From JANQPX01 sp039197065 (lineage in GTDB: Bacteria; Pseudomonadota; Alphaproteobacteria; Geminicoccales; Geminicoccaceae), in contig JBCCUL010000016.1 in the NCBI GenBank assembly GCA_039197065.1, positions 1 through 64,000 of the forward strand: a stretch of 64,000 nucleotides of DNA, given 5' to 3'. The notes below the pieces were generated by a model that ran no database searches, was not told where the DNA came from, and saw only the letters and a program-made list of their open reading frames with translations. Of this stretch, positions 57,440-64,000 are shown one piece after another. The position numbers were made by a program, and so were the translations under genes. Numbering within the stretch: the first letter of the stretch is position 1; the number at the start of each line of letters is the position of its first letter.

Positions 57440-58957
57440 ATGACGATCAACCTGAGCATGCCGGTAACGCATGAACTCAGGCCACGGATCACCGTGGTCG
57501 GAGTTGGCGGCGCCGGAACCAACGCGGTGAACAACATGATCACCTCCCATCTGGAGGGGGTCGAGTTCGTCGCTTGCAACACCGATGCGCAAAGCCTGCA
57601 TCAGTGCCTCACCGAGCGACGCATTCAGCTCGGCAACACCATCACCCAGGGGCTGGGTGCAGGTGCCAGGCCTGAAATCGGTCGCGCCTCTGCCGAGGAG
57701 GCGATCGAAGAACTGCTCGATCAGCTGAACGGCAGCCACATGGTCTTCATCACCGCCGGTATGGGTGGTGGTACGGGCACAGGGGCGGCGCCGGTGATTG
57801 CACGCGCGGTTCGGGAGCAAGGCATCCTGACCGTGGGCGTGGTGACCAAACCGTTCCACTTCGAGGGCACGCATCGCATGCGCGTCGCCGAAGGCGGCCT
57901 TGCCGAGCTGCAGCAATATGTCGACACGCTGTTGGTGATCCCGAACCAGAACCTGTTCAGGCTCGCCAATGAACGCACCACCTTCGCGGATGCGTTCAAG
58001 CTCGCCGACAATGTGCTGCATATGGGCGTGCGCGGCGTCACCGACCTCATGGTCATGCCTGGCCTGATCAATCTCGACTTCGCGGACATCCGCACGGTCA
58101 TGAGCGAGATGGGCAAGGCCATGATGGGCACCGGCGAGGCCGAGGGCGAAAGGCGCGCCGTGGACGCGGCGGAAGCGGCGATCTCCAATCCGCTCCTGGA
58201 CGAGGTGTCGATGAAGGGCGCGCGCGGCGTGCTCATCAACATCACCGGCGGCATGGACATGACCTTGTTCGAGGTCGACGAGGCGGCCAATCGGGTGCGC
58301 GAAGAGGTTGATCCCGAGGCCAACATCATCGTCGGTTCGACCATGGACGAGAGCATGGACGGCCAGATGCGGGTCTCCGTGGTCGCCACCGGCATCGATG
58401 CCGGCGACCAGCCGCAATATGGGCAGGGCCACGCTGCAGCCGAGCCGCAGCCGAGTGCCGCGCCGACCTTCAGGCTTCGGCCGCAGGGTCATCAGCCTGC
58501 CGGCGGTCAGGACGGGCAACGGACGCCTACGGCGTCAGGCATGCCGGAAGGCAAGCCGATTGCACCATCCACGCCGGACGGCGGTTTTTCGCCGGAGCAG
58601 CCGAGCGCCATGTCCTCGCAGGCGGGTGGCCCGGGCGCGATGACGCCGGGGCTTCGCCCGCAGGCGCAGCAGGGTGACGAGCTGGTGGCCTCGGCCAGAC
58701 GGCCGAAGCCAAGTTTTGTCACGCCACCGATGACGCAGCCTCAAACTGCGGATTGGGGACAGACGCGCATGCCCGAGAGAGATCTCTCGCGGGCGCCGAG
58801 CCTGTTCGAGCGCGTTACTCAGAGCTTCGCCCGGCAGCGGCAGGAACATGTCGAACCTCAGCCCGAACCCGCCATGGCGGGCGGCGATGCGCCGGAACGT
58901 CGTCCGGCGACAAAGGATGAGGATCTCTACGACATTCCGACCTTTCTGCGCAGGTAG
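57440..58957 (+). CDS. ftsZ: Cell division GTPase FtsZ
   Basis: The protein has 505 residues. The tubulin-like GTPase core (about 14-325) has the signature GGGTGTGAAP near 110-119 and the T7 loop NLDFADIRTVM near 212-222. A long Gln/Pro/Gly-rich linker (about 325-488) is typical for alphaproteobacteria. The C-terminal peptide DLYDIPTFLRR binds FtsA and other partners. GGAGGAGGAG and AGGAAGGA stretches directly precede the ATG, suggesting strong translation. A terminator follows at 59054-59101. Confidence 0.97.
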   Translation: MTINLSMPVTHELRPRITVVGVGGAGTNAVNNMITSHLEGVEFVACNTDAQSLHQCLTERRIQLGNTITQGLGAGARPEIGRASAEEAIEELLDQLNGSHMVFITAGMGGGTGTGAAPVIARAVREQGILTVGVVTKPFHFEGTHRMRVAEGGLAELQQYVDTLLVIPNQNLFRLANERTTFADAFKLADNVLHMGVRGVTDLMVMPGLINLDFADIRTVMSEMGKAMMGTGEAEGERRAVDAAEAAISNPLLDEVSMKGARGVLINITGGMDMTLFEVDEAANRVREEVDPEANIIVGSTMDESMDGQMRVSVVATGIDAGDQPQYGQGHAAAEPQPSAAPTFRLRPQGHQPAGGQDGQRTPTASGMPEGKPIAPSTPDGGFSPEQPSAMSSQAGGPGAMTPGLRPQAQQGDELVASARRPKPSFVTPPMTQPQTADWGQTRMPERDLSRAPSLFERVTQSFARQRQEHVEPQPEPAMAGGDAPERRPATKDEDLYDIPTFLRR

Positions 58958-59053
58958 AACAGCGTTAACGCCGCCTTAACCAAAGGGCGGTAAAATAAGA
59001 CCGTGCTCAGTTGACGGTTTGGTTGTAACAAACTGACACGAAGTGTGACTTGT

Positions 59054-59101
59054 GGCCTCCATGGCGGGTTGTTAAATCTCCGCGTGGAGGCCGTGTTTTT
59101 T
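59054..59101 (+). terminator. Rho-independent terminator after ftsZ
   Basis: An 8-bp outer stem (59054-59061 GGCCTCCA with 59085-59092) is extended by an inner GCGG/CCGC helix and followed by GTG and six T residues. It lies 97 nt after the ftsZ stop and 70 nt before the lpxC ATG, so lpxC probably has its own promoter or depends on read-through. Confidence 0.8.
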
Positions 59102-59170
59102 GCCTCGGAGAAGATCGGATTAGATCGCATGGCGGCTGACGACCATGGTCGGAAGCTGGCGGGAGTGACG

Positions 59171-60151
59171 ATGTCGGTGGATCAGCTTGATAGGGCGGAT
59201 AACGGACAGAGCATGAACCAGCATACCTTGCTCACGTCGATCGGCTGTGTCGGCGTCGGACTGCATTCCGGCGTGAAGAGCACGCTCACGCTACACCCGG
59301 CCGAGCCTGACAGCGGCATTCGCTTTATAAGGAAAGACTGTGAGGATCAGACGCCGATCCTGGCGCGGTTCGATCAGGTCTGCGATACGACGATGTGCAC
59401 GATGATCGGCCAGCGCGATGGCCTGACGGTCGGCACGATCGAGCATCTGATGGCGGCCCTTGCGGCGTCGAACATCGACAATGTCCTGATCGAGCTTGAT
59501 GGGCCTGAAGTGCCAATCATGGACGGCAGTTCCCAGCCCTTCATTTTTCTAGTCGAGTGCGCCGGAACCGTCGAACAGGATCAGCCCAGGCGCTGGATCG
59601 AAATACTCAAGCCGATCACGGTCAACGCCCATGGCAAGAGCGCTCGCCTGGAGCCGTTGGGCGCTGAGCTGATGGGTGGCGACCTCCATTCGATGGCGCC
59701 CTTCGAAATCGATTGCCGGATCGAATTCGACCATCCCTTGATCAAGAGTCAGTCCTTTCGCCACAGCTTGTCGGCAAAGCGCTTCAAAAGTGAGATTGCC
59801 GGTGCCCGCACCTTCGGTTTCGCCGAACGGGTGGAAGAACTCTGGTCGCGCGGTCTGGCTCTCGGCGGTTCGCTCAAGAACGCCGTCGTGGTCAGTCAGG
59901 ACAAGGTCCTGAATGAGGAAGGCCTTCGTTTCGATGATGAGTTCGTCCGCCACAAAGTGCTGGATTGTGTCGGCGATCTCTATCTTGCGGGTGCGCCGAT
60001 CGTTGGGCGCTTTGTCGGTGACTGCGCCGGCCACGCCATGCACAACAAACTGTTGCGTGCCCTGTTCGCCGATCCGACGGCCTGGCGGATGACGACCGAG
60101 CCGCTCGCTGGCGAGCTATCTCTTCCGCTTCGTCGCGCCGCTGGCGCTTGA
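59171..60151 (+). CDS. lpxC: UDP-3-O-acyl-N-acetylglucosamine deacetylase LpxC
   Basis: The protein has 326 residues from the ATG at 59171, which has GGGAG at good spacing. The family core begins at residue 15 (MNQHTLLTSIGCVGVGLHSG); an upstream in-frame start would overlap the terminator. It catalyses the committed zinc-dependent step of lipid A synthesis. Zinc ligands are His in GTIEHLMAAL near 90 and H/D in HKVLDCVGD near 261-269; the catalytic His lies in GHAMHNKLLRAL near 284-295. Confidence 0.96.
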   Translation: MSVDQLDRADNGQSMNQHTLLTSIGCVGVGLHSGVKSTLTLHPAEPDSGIRFIRKDCEDQTPILARFDQVCDTTMCTMIGQRDGLTVGTIEHLMAALAASNIDNVLIELDGPEVPIMDGSSQPFIFLVECAGTVEQDQPRRWIEILKPITVNAHGKSARLEPLGAELMGGDLHSMAPFEIDCRIEFDHPLIKSQSFRHSLSAKRFKSEIAGARTFGFAERVEELWSRGLALGGSLKNAVVVSQDKVLNEEGLRFDDEFVRHKVLDCVGDLYLAGAPIVGRFVGDCAGHAMHNKLLRALFADPTAWRMTTEPLAGELSLPLRRAAGA

Positions 60152-60274
60152 GGCTTTCCATCAGCCTTCGCTTCGTCTAGACGATCATCTGGCGGTATCG
60201 GCGCTGTTCTGGCGCTAGGAGTCCTTCGTCGACGATCGCTTGCCAATTCTTGATCCGTGATCACGCGGAACAGC

Positions 60275-60303
60275 TTGACAGTGAGCGACACAGTTTCGAT
60301 GTT
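60275..60303 (+). promoter_or_regulatory. Possible promoter of bamD
   Basis: A consensus TTGACA (60275-60280) is followed after 17 nt by GATGTT, a weak -10, 27 nt before the likely bamD start. Confidence 0.3.
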
Positions 60304-60329
60304 TGGTTCGGTCCAAAAGGAGCGGATAT

Positions 60330-61202
60330 TTGTCTGGATTTCGGATTGGTCGCGGGCCTGTGGGGCTTGCGGCGTTCGCTTTTCTTCTCAGCGCCTGTGC
60401 GAGCGGCAGTCCCGAGGATGAGGCCTATGTCGAGCGCCCGGTTAACGACCTCTACAATGTGGCATTGGATGAGCTGAGCGACGGCAACAATTCGCGCGCT
60501 GCCGCCGCTTTTCAGGAGGTGGAGCGTCAGCATCCCTATTCCCAGTGGGCGACCCGCGGGCAGCTGATGGCCGCCTACGCCTTTTTCAAGGCAGGCCAGT
60601 TCGATCAGGCGGTCGGCGCCGCTGAGCGGTTTATCGGTCTGCATCCCGGCCACAAGGATGTGCCCTACGCCTATTACCTGATCGGCATCAGCTATTACGA
60701 CCAGATCTCCGATGTCGGCCGCGATCAGAAAATGACCGAGCTTGCCTATAAGTCCTTCGACGAGCTTATCCGCCGCTTTCCGGATAGCGACTACGGTCGC
60801 GATGCCAAGCTGAAAGCAGATCTGGCCCAGGATCATCTCGCAGGCCGCGAGATGGCTGTCGGCCGCTACTATCAGCGGAAGGGCAAGTTCGTGGCGGCCG
60901 CCAATCGGTTCAGGACCGTGGTCGACCAGTATCAGACCACCACCCATATCGAAGAGGCGCTGCATCGCCTGACCGAAGTCTATTTGGCGCTAGGGGTGCG
61001 TGACGAGGCGGTGAAATCGGCAGCTGTGCTCGGTCACAATTATCCGACAAGCGATTGGTACCAGGACAGTTATGCTCTCTTGTCCGACAACGAGACCTTG
61101 CCGAACCCTGCACCGGACGCCGGCAGGCGCGAGGCTCCCGAGGGTGATGGCGACGATACGCTTATCGAGCCGCCGAAGGACGCCCAGTCCGGGCCGGCCT
61201 GA
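60330..61202 (+). CDS. bamD: Outer membrane assembly lipoprotein BamD
   Basis: From the TTG at 60330, with AAGGAG upstream, the protein has 290 residues. It begins with a signal peptide and the lipobox LLSA-C (Cys near 23). A TTG nine codons earlier is an alternative. Five TPR repeats follow (about 45-255), with the family segments RQHPYSQWATRGQLMAAYAFFKAGQFDQA and IGISYYDQISDVGRDQ. BamD is the essential partner of BamA in folding outer-membrane proteins. The Asp/Glu/Pro-rich tail of about 30 residues is unconserved. recN begins 15 bp after its stop. Confidence 0.93.
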   Translation: MSGFRIGRGPVGLAAFAFLLSACASGSPEDEAYVERPVNDLYNVALDELSDGNNSRAAAAFQEVERQHPYSQWATRGQLMAAYAFFKAGQFDQAVGAAERFIGLHPGHKDVPYAYYLIGISYYDQISDVGRDQKMTELAYKSFDELIRRFPDSDYGRDAKLKADLAQDHLAGREMAVGRYYQRKGKFVAAANRFRTVVDQYQTTTHIEEALHRLTEVYLALGVRDEAVKSAAVLGHNYPTSDWYQDSYALLSDNETLPNPAPDAGRREAPEGDGDDTLIEPPKDAQSGPA

Positions 61203-61217
61203 GCAGCACGCAATGCC

Positions 61218-62888
61218 ATGCTGATAAGCCTGTCGATCCGCGACATCGTGCTGATCGAACGGCTCGATCTGGAATTGGAGTCCGGCCTTTGCGTGCTCAC
61301 CGGCGAGACCGGGGCGGGCAAGTCGATCCTGCTCGATAGCCTCGGTCTGGCGCTTGGCGGTCGCGCTGACCGTGGCCTCATACGCGCCGGCGCGAAGCAG
61401 GGATCGGTCAGTGCTGCCTTTCAGCTCGATCGCGACGCCGATGCCATCGTCACGCTGCTCGAAGATCACGGCATCGAGCCCGACGATCCCCTTCTCCTCC
61501 GCCGTACGCTTGGTCAGGACGGCCGTTCCCGCGCCTTCATCAACGACCAGCCTGTCGGCACCGCGCTCCTGAAGCGTCTCGGCCAGCATCTGATCGAAGT
61601 CCACGGTCAGCATGACCAGCAAGGGTTGCTGGACCCCTCGACTCAGCGAGGTCTGGTGGATGCTTATGGCAAGCTTTCGGGTGATCTTGCCAAGGTGAAG
61701 CAGGTTTACGGGGACTGGCGGGGTGCGGAGGAAGCGTACAAAACGCTTGAGGAAGAGGTCGCCAAGGCAGCCGACGATATCGACTATTGGCGCCATATCC
61801 TTGCCGAGCTCGATGAGCTGGCGCCGGAACCTGGCGAAGAGGATGGGCTGGCGGACGCCCGCGCACGGCTGATGAACCGTGAGAGGATCATCCAGGCGAT
61901 CGACGAGGCGATGGCGGCGATTGCCGCCGACAGCGGTCTTGCCGGGCGGCTCGGCAAGGCGTCGCGGGCACTGGAGAGGGTTCTGGAAAGCGCAGGCGAC
62001 GTTCTGGAGCCGGCGGCCTCGGCCTTGGGGCGTCTGCAGGTCGAACTGGACGAAGCGATTTCGGCCCTTGAGCAGGCGGGCCAGACCCTGGCTGAAGGTG
62101 AGGACAGTCTGGAGGTGATCGAAGAGCGTCTGTTCGCCCTTCGCGCCGCCGCCAGAAAGCACAAGATCCAGGTCGACGATCTTCCGGAATTTCGTGATCA
62201 GACCCAAGCTAGGCTCGCCAGGGTCGAGGCCGGCGATCAGCATCTGACGGCGGCGAGAGCCGCGGCGGATGAGGCGCGAAAAGGCCTGGTGGACAAGGCG
62301 GCGAAACTGACCAAAGGACGGCGGAAGGCGGCGGATGCGCTGACCAAAGCTGTCATGAAGGAACTGCCGCCGCTCAAGCTCGAACGCGCGCGCTTCGAAA
62401 TCCGACTTGCGCCCCGCCCGGATGGCGAGATCGGCGAGAACGGTGCGGAACGGGTGCAGTTTGAGGTCGCGACCAACCCCGGTCAGAAACCGGGACCGCT
62501 CGGTAAGATTGCATCCGGCGGCGAGCTCGCGCGGCTGATGCTGGCGCTCAAGGTTTCGCTTGCCATGACCGAGGCCCTGCCGTCTCTGGTGTTCGACGAG
62601 GTCGATGCCGGCGTCGGCGGCGCCACCGCCGATGCCGTCGGCGACCGTCTCGAACGGCTCGGCAGCTTCGCTCAGGTCCTCGTCGTCACCCACGCCCCTC
62701 AGGTCGCCGCCCGCGCCAGCCAGCATCTCCGCGTCACCAAGGCCGCGACGCGCGGCGGCGCGAACGTATCCGTGTCTGTTTTGGATGCCGATGAACGACG
62801 CGAGGAAATTGCGCGCATGCTGGCGGGTGCCGAGATCACCGATGCGGCCCGTGCTGCGGCCGACAGCCTTTTGGCGAACTCCGCATGA
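61218..62888 (+). CDS. recN: DNA repair protein RecN
   Basis: The protein has 556 residues. It is an SMC-like ATPase for double-strand-break repair. Walker A GETGAGKS lies at 29-36, a coiled-coil arm spans about 150-370, the ABC signature region SGGELARLMLALK near 434-446, and Walker B LVFDEVDAGVGG near 456-467. It shares an ATGA overlap with ligA, so the two are probably translated together. Confidence 0.96.
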   Translation: MLISLSIRDIVLIERLDLELESGLCVLTGETGAGKSILLDSLGLALGGRADRGLIRAGAKQGSVSAAFQLDRDADAIVTLLEDHGIEPDDPLLLRRTLGQDGRSRAFINDQPVGTALLKRLGQHLIEVHGQHDQQGLLDPSTQRGLVDAYGKLSGDLAKVKQVYGDWRGAEEAYKTLEEEVAKAADDIDYWRHILAELDELAPEPGEEDGLADARARLMNRERIIQAIDEAMAAIAADSGLAGRLGKASRALERVLESAGDVLEPAASALGRLQVELDEAISALEQAGQTLAEGEDSLEVIEERLFALRAAARKHKIQVDDLPEFRDQTQARLARVEAGDQHLTAARAAADEARKGLVDKAAKLTKGRRKAADALTKAVMKELPPLKLERARFEIRLAPRPDGEIGENGAERVQFEVATNPGQKPGPLGKIASGGELARLMLALKVSLAMTEALPSLVFDEVDAGVGGATADAVGDRLERLGSFAQVLVVTHAPQVAARASQHLRVTKAATRGGANVSVSVLDADERREEIARMLAGAEITDAARAAADSLLANSA

Positions 62889-64000
62889 CTGCCGGCGGCC
62901 AGGCCGTTGATGAACTCACCGCCGAGCAGGCGGCTGGCGAACTTGCGCATCTCGCCAAGGAGATCGCACGGCATGACCGTCTCTATCATCAGCAGGATGC
63001 ACCCGAGCTCTCGGATGCCGACTATGATGCGCTGAGGCGGCGCAATCAGGCGATCGAAACCGCCTTTCCCAAGCTGATCCGTCCGGACAGCCCGACCTAC
63101 AGGGTCGGTGCCGAGCCCTCGAAGAAATTCGACAAGGTAACTCACCGAGCACCAATGCTGTCCCTCGACAACGCGATGAACGATGATGACGTCGTCGAGT
63201 TTCTAAAGCGTGTCAGACGTTTTCTCAGCATCGCCGAAGACGAGCCGATCGACATCGTCGCCGAGCCCAAGATCGACGGCCTTTCCGCCTCGCTTCGCTA
63301 TGAGAACGGTCTTTTCGTTCAAGGAGCGACCCGCGGCGATGGCACCGTGGGCGAGGACATCACGCCGAACCTGCGCACCATCAACGACATCCCGCTCACG
63401 CTCGAGACGGACGAACCGCCGCCTGTGCTCGAGGTGCGCGGCGAAGTCTATATGGAGCATCATGAGTTTCAGAAGCTGAACCAACGGCGCGTCGCCGCTG
63501 GCGACCCGGTTTTCGCCAATCCGCGAAATTCGGCGGCGGGATCGCTTCGCCAGCTCGATTCCAAGATCACCGCGAGCCGCGCCCTTCGCTTCTTCGCTTA
63601 TAGCTGGGGCGAGGCCGAGCCCCAGGTTGAGGGGAGTTATCACGATTTTATCGCACGGCTCGGCGCCTATGGTTTCCAGACCAACCCCCTGACCGAGCTT
63701 TGTCGAGAAGCAGCCGAACTCGCGAACTACCACCGACAAGTCAATGAACAACGCCACGCGTTGCCTTATGATATCGATGGGATTGTGCTGAAGGTCGATC
63801 GTATCGATCTGCAGCGGCGGCTTGGTTTCGTCGGGCGGGCGCCGCGCTGGGCGATCGCCCATAAATTCGCCGCCGAGCAGGCGACCACGCGCATCGAAGC
63901 GATCTCCATTCAGGTGGGGCGGACGGGCGCTCTGACCCCCGTTGCCAATCTGGAGCCCGTGACGGTCGGCGGCGTCGTGGTCTCGAATGCGACGCTGCAC
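62885..64000 (+). CDS. ligA: NAD-dependent DNA ligase (5' part, cut by window end)
   Basis: The frame is open from the ATG at 62885 to the end of the window (372 codons). The N-terminal Ia domain that binds the NMN part of NAD has YHQQDAPELSDADYD near 34-48. The adenylation domain has the catalytic Lys in EPKIDGLSA near 127-135, then TRGDGTVGED near 148-157 and ANPRNSAAGSLRQLD near 213-227. The start of the OB domain (VGRTGALTPVANLEPV) is reached at the edge. The ligase seals nicks in replication and repair. It overlaps recN by 4 bases. Confidence 0.97.
   Translation, partial: MTAGGQAVDELTAEQAAGELAHLAKEIARHDRLYHQQDAPELSDADYDALRRRNQAIETAFPKLIRPDSPTYRVGAEPSKKFDKVTHRAPMLSLDNAMNDDDVVEFLKRVRRFLSIAEDEPIDIVAEPKIDGLSASLRYENGLFVQGATRGDGTVGEDITPNLRTINDIPLTLETDEPPPVLEVRGEVYMEHHEFQKLNQRRVAAGDPVFANPRNSAAGSLRQLDSKITASRALRFFAYSWGEAEPQVEGSYHDFIARLGAYGFQTNPLTELCREAAELANYHRQVNEQRHALPYDIDGIVLKVDRIDLQRRLGFVGRAPRWAIAHKFAAEQATTRIEAISIQVGRTGALTPVANLEPVTVGGVVVSNATLH

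Overview
The window is ordinary chromosomal DNA of a GC-rich alphaproteobacterium. The evidence is an almost complete alphaproteobacterial dcw (division and cell wall) cluster running into lpxC-bamD-recN-ligA, a TIGR02302-type Gln-rich membrane protein between lysA and an AmiD-like amidase, a purC-purS-purQ-purL-bolA-grxD block, the YcjX/DUF697 pair, and a class A RNase P RNA just upstream of rsmH. The order within the class cannot be fixed from these genes. MurE carries the meso-diaminopimelate motif and a diaminopimelate decarboxylase is present, as expected of a Gram-negative wall.

Layout. 1-6.0 kb: yciB/ispZ, a small ribbon-helix-helix plus membrane-protein pair, rsmE, ubiA and the ycjX-DUF697 operon. 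6.0-7.4 kb: a gene-free 1.4 kb stretch with a strong intrinsic terminator, a possible structured RNA and several dispersed repeats. 7.4-12.1 kb: pirin and a ring-cleaving VOC dioxygenase facing away from each other, a WYL regulator, era and a DUF3291 protein. 12.2-24 kb: guaA, a TetR regulator divergent from a homocysteine S-methyltransferase homologue, DedA/YqaA, dsbB, cimA, trmJ, a HerA-like ATPase, rpsD and a GNAT. 23.4-28 kb: minus-strand purine operon with bolA and grxD. 28.2-33.6 kb: a DUF2161 nuclease-fold protein, a MOSC protein, a SYLF lipoprotein, an unusual 775-residue protein that joins a sigma-factor-like module to an anti-sigma-like module, and tlpA. 33.7-40.6 kb: argH-lptM-lysA-TIGR02302-amidase and rnpB. 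41.0-64.0 kb: rsmH-ftsL-ftsI-murE-murF-mraY-murD-ftsW-murG-murC-murB-ddl-ftsQ-ftsA-ftsZ, then lpxC, bamD, recN and the 5' part of ligA. Most dcw genes overlap by 4 to 34 bases, which implies translational coupling. An intrinsic terminator lies between ftsZ and lpxC.

The most unusual signals are: (1) the sigma-like/anti-sigma-like fusion with a long acidic N-terminal region; (2) two copies, in opposite orientation, of a 128-bp palindromic MITE-like element whose TAG end supplies the stop codon of the adjacent gene in both cases; (3) a recurring small hairpin, mostly with a GCG triloop, whose stem sequence changes while pairing is kept, always followed by a GTTGACTT-like motif and usually starting at a stop codon; (4) two further dispersed palindrome families; (5) absence of mraZ in front of rsmH, where AT-rich DNA and rnpB are found instead.
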